Assembly: GCF_001592965.1 (NCBI RefSeq)
Contig: NZ_LRPC01000001.1
Coordinates: 496,001 to 560,000, forward strand
Source of the DNA: Roseivirga spongicola
GTDB lineage: Bacteria; Bacteroidota; Bacteroidia; Cytophagales; Cyclobacteriaceae
Length of the DNA stretch: 64,000 nt
Direction of reading: 5' to 3'
Shown: positions 9,828 through 18,713 of the stretch, one piece after another
How positions within the stretch are numbered: the first letter of the stretch is position 1
Layout of the letters: every line of letters starts with the position of its first letter
The notes under the pieces: model-generated
Database searches by the model: none
Told to the model about the DNA's origin: nothing
What the model saw: only the letters and a program-made list of their open reading frames with translations
Made by a program: the position numbers and the translations under genes

Positions 9828-11117
9828 CTACTCGTTACTGGCCGTTATGCCAGATTCGGCCCAAGGAGCGACAATGTCATTAAGTTTTTTGTCTGTAAGT
9901 TGAACTACAGTTTCAAACTTAATCATCTGATCTTCTTTTAAGTGAGTTTCTGAAGGAAGGTCTTCTGCCAAGAAATCAACTTGCTGACCTCTTTTCCAGA
10001 ACCTGAAACAAAGGTGGTAGCCTGTGGCTAGACCCGTTTTTCCTACATAGCCTATTACATCTCCCTTTTTCACTCTTTGACCTTTTTTCAGGTTGCTGAA
10101 CTTACTCATATGCAAATAACCAGTAGTGTAAGTAGAGTTATGCTTAATCTTTACGTAGTTTCCATTCCCTTTGGTATAACCTCTTTCAGTGATGATTCCG
10201 TCACCTGCTGCTTTAATTGGAGTTCCTCTTCCTGCAGCAAAATCAGTTCCTAAGTGAGGAGTTCTTCTCTTCAACACTGGGTGAAACCTATTCGGATTAT
10301 ATCGAGAAGATATTCTTGAAAACTCAACTGGGTAACGTAAAAACGCCTTTTGGTTACTCATACCCAATTCATCAAAGTAATTGAGTCCATCACCTTGATC
10401 AAAGGCATAAGCCTTGTAATCATTATTACGGTGGTTGAATTCAGCACCAATGATATTACCAATACCTACTGACTTACCATCTACCAGTTTTTCTTCGTAA
10501 ACCACCTTAAACCAATCTCCTTTAAAGAGGGTTTTCATGTCTATTTGCCAGCCGTAAAGATCTGCCACTGCATTGACTAAAGCTGCAGAGCCACCTTGCT
10601 CTCGAATTGAGTGATCTAGCGAAACCGTGATCAAGCCTGCCATAGTTTTTTCTACCACTTCAATTTCTCTGGTCTCTTTGTAAACTGCTAGCGAATCAGA
10701 TAGCTGGTAAATAACATACTCCGTATTGTTAGGCTCATAGACAAAATAGGAGGCTGTTTTAATGGAATCGTTAGTATAGAAAATGCTGTATGGCTTTCCT
10801 ACAACCAAGTTTCTAGCGCTATGAACATCTTTAGATATTCTATCGATAGAATAAATGTCTTGATGACTTAAGTTGAATGGTAACAGAATATCTGCGAAAG
10901 TCTGATTTCTTTTAATCTTTCCTTCTTCTACCTCATAGAGGTCTAATGGAATACCAAACTTAAACTGTGGCTCAACTGGCTCTTCAATCGAAGCTTCCGG
11001 AAGTTCATCGAAGAACTCTGGGTCTGCTACCTCATTATTCTGTGATTTAAAGATGAAAAATGTTACTGCGACTGCTACTAATGCTGTCCCCGCGATACCC
11101 GCAATTTTTTTATTCAT
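9828..11117 (-). CDS. M23 family (LytM-like) peptidoglycan endopeptidase
   Basis: This is a 429-residue cell-wall hydrolase. It has an N-terminal membrane anchor or signal segment (residues 3-24), an OapA/LysM-like middle region, and a C-terminal M23 domain at about 280-390. The first metal motif is HLGTD (His288, Asp292) and His336 lies in the next motif. The last motif, normally H-x-H, reads H368-L-C370, so the usual second histidine ligand is a cysteine. The ATG at 11117 fits the anchor; a TTG further upstream is less likely. It lies 72 bases downstream of copA on the same strand. It cleaves peptide cross-links if active. Confidence 0.88.
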   Translation of the reverse strand: MNKKIAGIAGTALVAVAVTFFIFKSQNNEVADPEFFDELPEASIEEPVEPQFKFGIPLDLYEVEEGKIKRNQTFADILLPFNLSHQDIYSIDRISKDVHSARNLVVGKPYSIFYTNDSIKTASYFVYEPNNTEYVIYQLSDSLAVYKETREIEVVEKTMAGLITVSLDHSIREQGGSAALVNAVADLYGWQIDMKTLFKGDWFKVVYEEKLVDGKSVGIGNIIGAEFNHRNNDYKAYAFDQGDGLNYFDELGMSNQKAFLRYPVEFSRISSRYNPNRFHPVLKRRTPHLGTDFAAGRGTPIKAAGDGIITERGYTKGNGNYVKIKHNSTYTTGYLHMSKFSNLKKGQRVKKGDVIGYVGKTGLATGYHLCFRFWKRGQQVDFLAEDLPSETHLKEDQMIKFETVVQLTDKKLNDIVAPWAESGITASNE

Positions 11118-11189
11118 TAACCTTATTTTTGAGCTTAACGACAAAGTAAAGGATTTCTGCGAAAAAAGATGAAAAAAGTGAAGGAAGGC

Positions 11190-13385
11190 TTACTTCCGCA
11201 CCTTGAGTCTCAAACTGTTAAGTACCACACTTAGAGAAGAAAAGGCCATGGCTGCCCCAGCAATCATAGGGTTTAGCAAGAACCCATTAACAGGATAAAG
11301 CACTCCAGCAGCAATAGGTATGGCAATGACATTGTAAACAAAGGCCCAAAACAGATTTTGCTTCATAGTGGAGCTGATGAGATTAGAAAGCCTAAAGAAT
11401 TCACTGATCTTACTAATATCTCCCGACATGAGAGTTACATCTGCACTTTCAATAGCTACATCCGTTCCTGTACTCATAGCTATTCCTAAATCGGCTAGAG
11501 CAAGGGCAGGGGCATCATTTATACCGTCACCTACAAAAGCGGTCGGTCCGTATTTTTGCTGCACCTCTTTTAAGTACTTCAACTTATCTTCTGGAAGCAA
11601 GCCCCCTTTGAATTCTGAAATACCGGAATCATGTGCTACAGCGGCAACAGCTGCTTCATGGTCTCCAGAGAGTACCTCTAAGTGTAAACCCTTTTTCTTC
11701 AATGCCTCTACAGCGCTTTTCGTTTCTGGCTTAATATTGTCATGCAAGCCATAAAGCGCTAACAACTCTTCATTCCTCCAAAACGCTACAACCGACCTGC
11801 CTTCAGTTTTTAACTCCTTGACAAGCTTAGACTTCTCCTCATCTAAATTCTCAAGCTCACTTAAACCAGTAATTCTATATTCCTCATTATCGATTTGTGC
11901 TTTCAGACCGACACCGGAAACAGTATCGACCTTATTGATCATAAATGGAAGAAGAGAATACTTTCCGTTCAGATATTGAGTCACAGCATCGGCCATTGGG
12001 TGGTGAGATTGCGACTCCATTCCATTCAAAATGCTTAAGAGGTGAAGTCTATCACCATCTTCAAAAAAGAGCTTTTCCAAAACTACCTCTAGCTTACCTT
12101 TAGATATTGTACCAGTTTTATCAAACAGCAAGGCCTTAATAGACTTTGGTTTCTCGAGTGTTTCAGCATTCTTGATTAGTATTCCTTTTGAAGCCGCTTT
12201 ACCAACTCCAACCATAATAGCTGTTGGCGTAGCCAAACCGAGAGCACAAGGACAAGCAATAATTAGCACACTAAAGGTATTCACGAAGGCCATTGCGAAA
12301 GCGTTTTCACTACCTAGGCTGTACCAGATAATGAAAGTGGCGACAGCCAAAACCAAAACCACAGGTACGAAAATGGAAGAAATCTTATCTGCCAGTTTCT
12401 GAGCAGGAGCTTTAGAACCCATAGCATCAGACACCATTTGAATGATCTGGCCTAAAGCAGTATCAGAACCCAGGTTTTCAGCCTTAATGGTAAGCGTTCC
12501 ATTTTTAAGCAAAGTACCAGCCTTCACCAGATCATCCTTCTGTTTTTCTACAGGAACTGATTCTCCAGTAAGCATGCTTTCATCCAGCACGCCTGAACCG
12601 TTGTCTATGCTTCCATCTACTGGAACTCGGTCTCCAGCTTTGATAATTAGTAAATCTCCAATTTCAACTTCGTCTAAAGGAACCTCTCTTTCTTTGCCGT
12701 TTTCAAGCCTGATAGCACTTTTAGCCTGAAGCTTGTAGAGTTGCTCAATAGCTGCCGAAGATTTTGACTTTGCTCGCTCTTCGAGGAATTTACCTAAGAG
12801 AATAAAGGCGATAATTACCGCTGCAGATTCATAATAAACATGAACTTGAAGGCCCAAGCTTTCAATCCAGCCTGGGGCCAGGGTATTGATCAAACTATAG
12901 GTGAAAGCTGCTCCAGTACCACTAGCGATCAGCGTATCCATATTGGTTTGGAGCTTTGATGCCAGTTTGAAAGCACCCAAAAAGAAATGCAAACCAGAAT
13001 AGAAAAGTACGGGGAGAGTAAGTGCTAAAAGAATGAAGTTCTTGTAAGCAAAGTCACCAACAAACATGGATAGGACCATAACTATCAGTGATAAGGGCAA
13101 GGCTACAACAAGCTTTCTTCTGATATCTTTTAGTTTTTCATCTGCCGATTTGGCCACTTCATCTTCCAGAATCAGGCTATAGCCAGCATTCTTTACTAGT
13201 TTCTTCAGCTCTTTCAGGTTTGCCTGATCATCTACTTCTAGAGTTACCTTGTGAGTAGCGTAGTTAACACTGGCCGAAACCACATGAGGTGCTTTTTGAA
13301 GAGTTTTCTCTACTGTGCTTGCGCAAGCTGCGCAGGTCATTCCTTCTACGGGGAGTTGCTTTTTCAAGCTTATTTTGTCTGCCAT
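11190..13385 (-). CDS. copA: Copper-translocating P-type ATPase
   Basis: This 731-residue P1B-ATPase exports Cu(I) from the cytoplasm at the cost of ATP. One N-terminal heavy-metal-associated domain carries MTCAAC (Cys18, Cys21). TGES of the actuator, CPC in the transport helix (IACPCALGLATP), DKTGT phosphorylation loop and GDGINDAPA hinge motif are all present in order. CPC with a single HMA is typical of the copper group. It begins 9 bases after dsbD, so the two are probably cotranscribed, joining copper export with periplasmic thiol reduction. The gene is full length. Confidence 0.95.
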   Translation of the reverse strand: MADKISLKKQLPVEGMTCAACASTVEKTLQKAPHVVSASVNYATHKVTLEVDDQANLKELKKLVKNAGYSLILEDEVAKSADEKLKDIRRKLVVALPLSLIVMVLSMFVGDFAYKNFILLALTLPVLFYSGLHFFLGAFKLASKLQTNMDTLIASGTGAAFTYSLINTLAPGWIESLGLQVHVYYESAAVIIAFILLGKFLEERAKSKSSAAIEQLYKLQAKSAIRLENGKEREVPLDEVEIGDLLIIKAGDRVPVDGSIDNGSGVLDESMLTGESVPVEKQKDDLVKAGTLLKNGTLTIKAENLGSDTALGQIIQMVSDAMGSKAPAQKLADKISSIFVPVVLVLAVATFIIWYSLGSENAFAMAFVNTFSVLIIACPCALGLATPTAIMVGVGKAASKGILIKNAETLEKPKSIKALLFDKTGTISKGKLEVVLEKLFFEDGDRLHLLSILNGMESQSHHPMADAVTQYLNGKYSLLPFMINKVDTVSGVGLKAQIDNEEYRITGLSELENLDEEKSKLVKELKTEGRSVVAFWRNEELLALYGLHDNIKPETKSAVEALKKKGLHLEVLSGDHEAAVAAVAHDSGISEFKGGLLPEDKLKYLKEVQQKYGPTAFVGDGINDAPALALADLGIAMSTGTDVAIESADVTLMSGDISKISEFFRLSNLISSTMKQNLFWAFVYNVIAIPIAAGVLYPVNGFLLNPMIAGAAMAFSSLSVVLNSLRLKVRK

Positions 13386-13394
13386 GGCTTTTGT

Positions 13395-15404
13395 CTAGTT
13401 AGACAACGCTGTGGCACTCGTTCTTCTTTCAAATTCGGCTTTGCCATTTTCAAGAAACTCAACAAAATTCTCAACACTTGGGTCGTATGAGAGTGGTGCC
13501 ACCAAAGGTTGCTCATTTGTATCTAACAACACATAATAGGGTTGTGCGTTCCCGTTGAACTGGGTAATTTGAAAATCGAAATTCTGCTTACCAACTGTTT
13601 TCTTCACTTTACCATCGAAGCTAGATGTGTACCATTCTGACTCAGGCAGCTCAGTTTTATCATCTACATAAAGCGCTAAAACCACATAATCATTTCTGAG
13701 AATATTGAGCACTTCAGGAGCCGACCAAACATACTGCTCCATTTTTCGACAGTTTACACAGCCATGCCCCGTGAAATCGATAAACACGGGTTTACCTTGT
13801 TCTTGAGCATAATCCATAGCTTGCTCATAATCAAAGAAGCCTCTCAAGTTGTGAGGCAGCTCAAGGAAATCGGCATGCTTTACTTCACCGTCATAACCCA
13901 CTGGTGCCACTTGAAATTCTTCAGGAGCTTCTTCTAAGCCCATGGCTACCGCAAACGAAAAGTCTGCTTTTTTATCTGGCGGAAGGTAACCTGCCAAGCC
14001 ATTGAGTGGTGCGCCAGTAAAGCCAGTGAACAAATAAACCGCAAAAGCTAGCGAAGCAACAGCTACACCCAATCTAAGCGGTTGAAGCTTTGTCTTTTTA
14101 TAATCATGAGGGAATTTGATTACACCGAAGAGATAAAGTGCCAAACCAAGCGCTAGTACAAACCAGATGGCGATGTATATCTCTCTATCTAATAATCCCC
14201 AGTGGTAGGCCTGGTCAGCTACGCTTAAGAACTTGAAACCTAAAGCCAATTCTATGAATCCGAGAACCACTTTAACTGAATTTAACCAGCCTCCAGATTT
14301 CGGTAAATCCTTTAACATACCTGGGAAGAAAGCGAACACGGTAAAAGGAATAGCAAAGGCCGATGAGAAGCCTAGCATCCCTACCAAGGGCTTGATTTTC
14401 GCCCCTTGAAAAGACTCAATCAATACAGTTCCGACAATCGGGCCAGTACATGAGAATGAAACCAGCACCAAAGTGAAAGCCATAAAGAACACTCCAAGGA
14501 ATCCGCCCTTATTGGCATTCTTATCCATTTTGTTCACAAAGCCTGTCGGCAGGTTGATCTCGAAATAACCGAAGAATGAAATGGCAAAAATGAGGAACAC
14601 AGCAAAGAAGATAATATTCGCTATCGCTCCAGTAGCCAGATCGTTGGCCAACCCTACACCAAAGAAACTTGTGAAGATTAGGCCCACCAAAATGTAGATT
14701 AAGATGATGGAGAGCCCATAAGTGGTTGCTTTTACCCTAGCCTGTTTTTTCGACTGAGAGCTATTAGTGAAGAAAGCCACCGTCATAGGGATCATCGGGA
14801 AAACGCAAGGCGTTAGCAATGCAGCTAAGCCAAATAGAAATGCAGCGAGAAAGAAGCCCCAAAGCGATTCTCCTCCTTCAGCCTCTAATAAATCACTATA
14901 ATCATTTTGTGCCTTTTGGTCTTCGCCCCCTGTGACTTTGATAAAGTTAAAGTCGAAATCTGCACCTCCAGGAATACACTGACCATCGATATCCGTACAA
15001 GTCTGGAAAGTCAGAGAACCTCTGATATCCAAGTCTTTCTTCAGTACCCTAATCTTCTGCCTGAACTCTCCCTTTCCTTCAAAATAAGTGACATCAGTTC
15101 CCCAGATTTCATCATACTTTTCCTTGGCGTCTACAGGAATTAACCCTCCAATAACCTCGAAGCTGTCATTTGTTTCATATTCAGCTTCGGTGACCATTGG
15201 GCCAACATCAGGATCGATATCGCTGGAGTACAGATACCAATCAGGAATAATCTTCACCTTGAAGATGAGCTCTATTTCATCGCCAGTCTGAACTTCTGTT
15301 TTAGAAGCATCGAACGACCAATTTGTGGTTGTTTTGAACTGAGCAAATACCTGAAAACTTGTTATCAGCCAAATGGCGAAGAGTAAAATTCCTGATCTTT
15401 TCAT
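13395..15404 (-). CDS. dsbD: Thiol:disulfide interchange protein DsbD
   Basis: This 669-residue protein passes electrons from cytoplasmic thioredoxin to periplasmic thiol proteins. It has a signal peptide and an N-terminal DsbD-alpha domain with Cys136 and Cys143. The central membrane domain has eight or so helices, with the redox pair Cys200 (TPCVFPM) and Cys319 (SFSCTGP). The C-terminal thioredoxin-like domain has C549-V-N-C552. All three redox pairs are present. It is 12 bases downstream of the M20 dipeptidase and 9 bases upstream of copA, consistent with an operon. Confidence 0.94.
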   Translation of the reverse strand: MKRSGILLFAIWLITSFQVFAQFKTTTNWSFDASKTEVQTGDEIELIFKVKIIPDWYLYSSDIDPDVGPMVTEAEYETNDSFEVIGGLIPVDAKEKYDEIWGTDVTYFEGKGEFRQKIRVLKKDLDIRGSLTFQTCTDIDGQCIPGGADFDFNFIKVTGGEDQKAQNDYSDLLEAEGGESLWGFFLAAFLFGLAALLTPCVFPMIPMTVAFFTNSSQSKKQARVKATTYGLSIILIYILVGLIFTSFFGVGLANDLATGAIANIIFFAVFLIFAISFFGYFEINLPTGFVNKMDKNANKGGFLGVFFMAFTLVLVSFSCTGPIVGTVLIESFQGAKIKPLVGMLGFSSAFAIPFTVFAFFPGMLKDLPKSGGWLNSVKVVLGFIELALGFKFLSVADQAYHWGLLDREIYIAIWFVLALGLALYLFGVIKFPHDYKKTKLQPLRLGVAVASLAFAVYLFTGFTGAPLNGLAGYLPPDKKADFSFAVAMGLEEAPEEFQVAPVGYDGEVKHADFLELPHNLRGFFDYEQAMDYAQEQGKPVFIDFTGHGCVNCRKMEQYVWSAPEVLNILRNDYVVLALYVDDKTELPESEWYTSSFDGKVKKTVGKQNFDFQITQFNGNAQPYYVLLDTNEQPLVAPLSYDPSVENFVEFLENGKAEFERRTSATALSN

Positions 15405-15416
15405 TCTGTATGATTA

Positions 15417-16802
15417 TTACTTCATCTCTGCAAAGTACTTGTAGAACAGAGGAATAGTTTCAATTCCCTTGTAATAATTGAACAAACCATAGTGCTCATT
15501 GGGCGAGTGAATAGCATCCGAATCCAAACCAAAGCCCATTAACACCGTTTTGCTGTCCAGTATTTGTTCGAACAAAGCAACTATAGGAATAGATCCACCT
15601 CCCCTGAAAGGAACAGGCTCTTTTCCGAAAGTCTCCTTCATAGCTTTGGCAGCTGCCAAATATGCCGGAGAATCAGTAGGAGTAACAGCAGGTAATGCTC
15701 CGTGGTGAGGAGTCACTTTAACCTTTACTGATGGTGGCGCAATTGACTCGAAATGATTTTGGAATAACTCCGTAATTTTATCTGGGTCTTGATGTGGCAC
15801 CAAGCGCATGGAAATTTTCGCGTAAGCTTTAGAAGCGATTACCGTTTTGGCACCTTCGCCAGTGTAGCCACCCCAAATTCCGTTAACATCTAATGTCGGG
15901 CGAATTGAAGCGCGTTCCATAGTAGAGTAGCCTTCTTCACCTTCTACATCACTTAAGCCGATAGATTTTTTATATGCTTCTAAACTGAAAGGAGCTCTAG
16001 CCATAGCGGCTCTTTCTTCTGCTGTCAGTTCGAGCACATCGTTGTAGAAGCCCGGAATATTGATTCGTTTTTTCTCATCTTTCAATGAAGCAATCATTTC
16101 TGAAAGCACATTGATTGGGTTTGGCACCGCTCCACCATAAAGACCAGAGTGAAGATCTCTGTTCGGACCCGTTACTTCAATTTCTAGGTAGCTAAGACCT
16201 CTCAAACCAACGGTTATTGAAGGCACATCATTGGCAATAATTCCAGTATCTGAAACCAGCACAATGTCATTAGCCAGCATCTCTTTATGCTCCTCTAGGA
16301 AAATCTCGAGGTTATCTGAGCCCACCTCTTCTTCTCCTTCAATAATAAATTTAATGTTACATGCTAGTTCGCCTCCTGCCATCATAGCCTCAAAAGCCTT
16401 TACATGCATGTACATTTGCCCCTTATCGTCACATGAACCACGTGCAAAAATGGCCCCTTCTGGGTGAATATCTGTTTTCTTAATTACTGGTTCGAAGGGA
16501 GGAGAATCCCATAAATCTAATGGATCTGGCGGCTGAACGTCATAGTGCCCATACACCAGTACGGTTGGCACATTTGAACCCACTATCTTTTCGCCATAAA
16601 CAATTGGATGGCCTTTAGTTTCATAGATTTCAGCTCTATCTGCTCCAGCTTCGGTCAATTTTGTCTGAATAAACTCAGCTGCCCTTTTTACATCAGCCTT
16701 ATGTCGGCTATCTGCACTTACTGAAGGTATCCTCAATAAGTCTAAAAGCTCCTCTAGAAATCTATCTTTATTCTGATTGATAAAATCTTGTGTTCCGCTC
16801 AT
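15417..16802 (-). CDS. M20 family dipeptidase
   Basis: This 461-residue cytoplasmic zinc hydrolase belongs to the M20 family and probably cleaves dipeptides. Metal and catalytic motifs are clear: HYDVQP (His86, Asp88), RGSCDDKGQ (Asp125), EGEEEVGS (general base Glu at 157-158), a DTG metal site, and a late His in DAIHSPNE. A lid or dimerisation domain lies between about 200 and 330. There is no signal peptide. It is first in a probable operon with dsbD and copA, though no functional link to copper is evident. Confidence 0.9.
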   Translation of the reverse strand: MSGTQDFINQNKDRFLEELLDLLRIPSVSADSRHKADVKRAAEFIQTKLTEAGADRAEIYETKGHPIVYGEKIVGSNVPTVLVYGHYDVQPPDPLDLWDSPPFEPVIKKTDIHPEGAIFARGSCDDKGQMYMHVKAFEAMMAGGELACNIKFIIEGEEEVGSDNLEIFLEEHKEMLANDIVLVSDTGIIANDVPSITVGLRGLSYLEIEVTGPNRDLHSGLYGGAVPNPINVLSEMIASLKDEKKRINIPGFYNDVLELTAEERAAMARAPFSLEAYKKSIGLSDVEGEEGYSTMERASIRPTLDVNGIWGGYTGEGAKTVIASKAYAKISMRLVPHQDPDKITELFQNHFESIAPPSVKVKVTPHHGALPAVTPTDSPAYLAAAKAMKETFGKEPVPFRGGGSIPIVALFEQILDSKTVLMGFGLDSDAIHSPNEHYGLFNYYKGIETIPLFYKYFAEMK

Positions 16803-16891
16803 ATTTCCTCCGTTTCAGCGCAATTTAATCGATTGCTAATGAAATTAAAGGCCGATGATCAGAAGTTTAACTTTTAGCCGACAAGACTGAA

Positions 16892-17326
16892 TTAATCTTT
16901 CAGCTTAGGCATAGGTTTTCTACTCTTCACAAAGATTCCTTCACCTTTTCCTACCACCTTTCCTTCTTCATTCAATATTTCAGAAGAAGCCAGGAAACCA
17001 TTTTCATCGGCTTTAAGTAGTTTCCCTTTAGCTGTTAGTTTTCCTCCCATTACTGGCCGAACGAATTCAATCTGATAAGACTTGGTCACCAGAAAATAGT
17101 CGTCTACTTCTGTGGCACAGGCAAAGTAGGCGGCATCATCTAAGAGCTTAAAGTAAATGGCACCATGCATGGCTTCTCCACCATGAAAAAACTCCTCCTT
17201 TACTGTTAGCTCATACTTGGCTTCTCCATCTGACAATGACATATCTGAACCAACAAAAATGGTTTTGTTAATAGGTGCAGAATGAAAAAGCTTAACCAGA
17301 AAGTCGTAATGCTCAGTTTTGTTCAT
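16892..17326 (-). CDS. PaaI/hotdog-fold thioesterase-like protein
   Basis: This protein of about 144 residues has a hotdog-fold pattern: FFHGGEAMHGAIYFKLLDDAAYFA in the helix region followed by FVRPVMGGKLTAKGKLL. Such proteins hydrolyse acyl-CoA thioesters; the substrate is unknown. I chose the ATG at 17326. A longer frame would read back into the upstream DUF1569 gene, while this ATG overlaps that gene's end by 14 bases, as in translational coupling. Confidence 0.78.
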   Translation of the reverse strand: MNKTEHYDFLVKLFHSAPINKTIFVGSDMSLSDGEAKYELTVKEEFFHGGEAMHGAIYFKLLDDAAYFACATEVDDYFLVTKSYQIEFVRPVMGGKLTAKGKLLKADENGFLASSEILNEEGKVVGKGEGIFVKSRKPMPKLKD

Positions 17327-17795
17327 AATCAGGGATAAGTCCGAATTGGATAAAGTGATGTTTGAAGTGTTTACGATGGAAAAGTAGCCATTCTTCTGCA
17401 TTCATAGGACCACCAAAAGGATGGTTAGCCAAAAAGTCAGGCTTTTCTTTTACAAACTGAAGAAAGGAATCTCGCTCTTGCAACAACTTAGCCTTGGCCG
17501 ACTCCAAATCAGGAAAACGTAATGGCAGCAGGTCATTATTACCAACAGGGGAAGGCACATTCCTTCTCATTGGGCTATCCTTCATCAGATAAGCTTTTGT
17601 CTTTGGCCAATCTTCTTCTTTAGTGATAATCGGAATATTGATTTTACCTATTGACATCTTGAAAGTAATGATCAAATGCTCCACCATATGCTGAGGCGTC
17701 ATTTTACCCCAAGCTGCTGAGTGATCCGTTGTCAATTCGGCCAAACTACCAGTTGCGTCTTCTTGCAAATACTGTTCTGCTGATGTTATTTCCAT
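17313..17795 (-). CDS. DUF1569 (DinB-like) protein
   Basis: This 160-residue helical protein resembles DUF1569, a branch of the DinB/YfiT metal-binding superfamily. Candidate metal ligands are His in QHMVEHL at about 36-40 and the C-terminal HRKHFKHHF segment. The pattern FGGPMNAEEWLLFHRKH is typical. The gene overlaps the thioesterase gene downstream, and the nucleotidyltransferase gene ends 7 bases upstream. Some homologues accompany phenylacetate or CoA-thioester genes, which would suit the neighbour (inference). Confidence 0.72.
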   Translation of the reverse strand: MEITSAEQYLQEDATGSLAELTTDHSAAWGKMTPQHMVEHLIITFKMSIGKINIPIITKEEDWPKTKAYLMKDSPMRRNVPSPVGNNDLLPLRFPDLESAKAKLLQERDSFLQFVKEKPDFLANHPFGGPMNAEEWLLFHRKHFKHHFIQFGLIPDYEQN

Positions 17796-17802
17796 GCTTA
17801 TC

Positions 17803-18420
17803 TTATTTCATTTTTTGAATTGCTTCTATAATATGAGACTTCACATCGTCCCACGTCATAGCATTCAAAGGTCTTGGTAACGGCTCTTCTTCAGCATCGT
17901 CAAAATAACTCAATGACTTGAGTAAGTAAAACTGATTTTCTTCCCCGTATTTTGAAAAATAGAACTGGGTCAATTCTTTAAGAGCGTAATGCTTTAATAA
18001 TTCCGCTAAATCGTAAAAATCTTTCTTGGAACCTCTTTGAGCTACAGCTGACAGTTTCATTGCAGCGATGTCTTCAATACTCAAAAACCTAACACCTTCA
18101 GTAGTTGAGTTTTCACCTAAACTAGGATATCTGTGAGATAAACAGTCTACTTTAATTCCATTGATGGTCAGGTTCAAAGTGTTTTTTGCTTTTCCCTGAA
18201 CTAAAACTTCACTTTCTAACCCATTTCGAATTGAGTTTAATGTAGACTCATAATCAAACTCATTGACTGAAAACAAATCCAAATCGATCGAAACTCTATG
18301 CCCAAACTTAAGAGCTAAGGCAGTCCCTCCACCTAGAGCAAAATCAGACAGTGATTCCAATTGCATTAAAGCATTCAATAATTCCAGGGTGCCGGACTCA
18401 ACTGTCTTTCTCTGAAGCAT
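17803..18420 (-). CDS. AbiEii/AbiGii-type nucleotidyltransferase (toxin-like)
   Basis: This 205-residue member of the AbiEii/AbiGii toxin family has a nucleotidyltransferase fold. Motif I is GGGTALALKFGHR (30-42) and the catalytic acidic pair is in SIDLDLF (Asp46, Asp48). A downstream KKDFYDLAELL segment completes the family pattern. AbiEii proteins act as toxins of type IV toxin-antitoxin systems or phage-abortive systems (family knowledge). The DUF6922 gene upstream overlaps it by 46 bases, so both are translated together. It ends 7 bases before DUF1569. Confidence 0.82.
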   Translation of the reverse strand: MLQRKTVESGTLELLNALMQLESLSDFALGGGTALALKFGHRVSIDLDLFSVNEFDYESTLNSIRNGLESEVLVQGKAKNTLNLTINGIKVDCLSHRYPSLGENSTTEGVRFLSIEDIAAMKLSAVAQRGSKKDFYDLAELLKHYALKELTQFYFSKYGEENQFYLLKSLSYFDDAEEEPLPRPLNAMTWDDVKSHIIEAIQKMK

Positions 18421-18659
18421 CTAAATTCAGATTTGTCTATTCCAAAATAATGTGAGCAAAACGAAAGCGTTTTTGGATCGAGGTAGCGTGTATTCTTGAG
18501 TGCGCTGAGGCACTTATCCCTTCCGTAGTAATTGAGCACCTGCTTAAAATCACTCCAATCTCCTTTTGTGAAAACACGAGCAATAATGAACCCACTATGT
18601 TTTTCATAGGACAGGTCACTTTTATCTACATCCCAAAAAAGATTTTCGCTCAAATGCAT
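18375..18659 (-). CDS. DUF6922-like partner of AbiEii
   Basis: This 94-residue protein begins with LSENLFWDVDKSDLSYEKH and continues with a helical region containing LNYYGRDKCLSALKNTRYLDPKTLSF. This resembles DUF6922, a family often found directly before AbiEii-like nucleotidyltransferases. It probably acts as the antitoxin or partner (inference). It overlaps the downstream gene and lacks a signal peptide. The alternative overlapping frame of 60 residues has no such similarity and was ignored. Confidence 0.68.
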   Translation of the reverse strand: MHLSENLFWDVDKSDLSYEKHSGFIIARVFTKGDWSDFKQVLNYYGRDKCLSALKNTRYLDPKTLSFCSHYFGIDKSEFRCFRERQLSPAPWNY

Positions 18660-18671
18660 ACCGAAAGATAC

Positions 18672-18701
18672 AAAAAGAAAAGCCAGCGGTTAAGCTGGCT
18701 T
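18672..18701 (-). terminator. Intrinsic terminator after pruA
   Basis: On the minus strand AAGCCAGC pairs with GCTGGCTT (18680-18687 with 18694-18701) around a 6-base loop. The stem is followed by TTCTTTTTG. It lies 13 bases beyond the pruA stop codon. Confidence 0.85.
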
Positions 18702-18713
18702 CATTTATCAATC

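Noticed and set aside
18437-18619. Alternative 60-residue frame in the DUF6922 region
   Set aside because: It overlaps the DUF6922 frame, which has better family support and coupling to the next gene.
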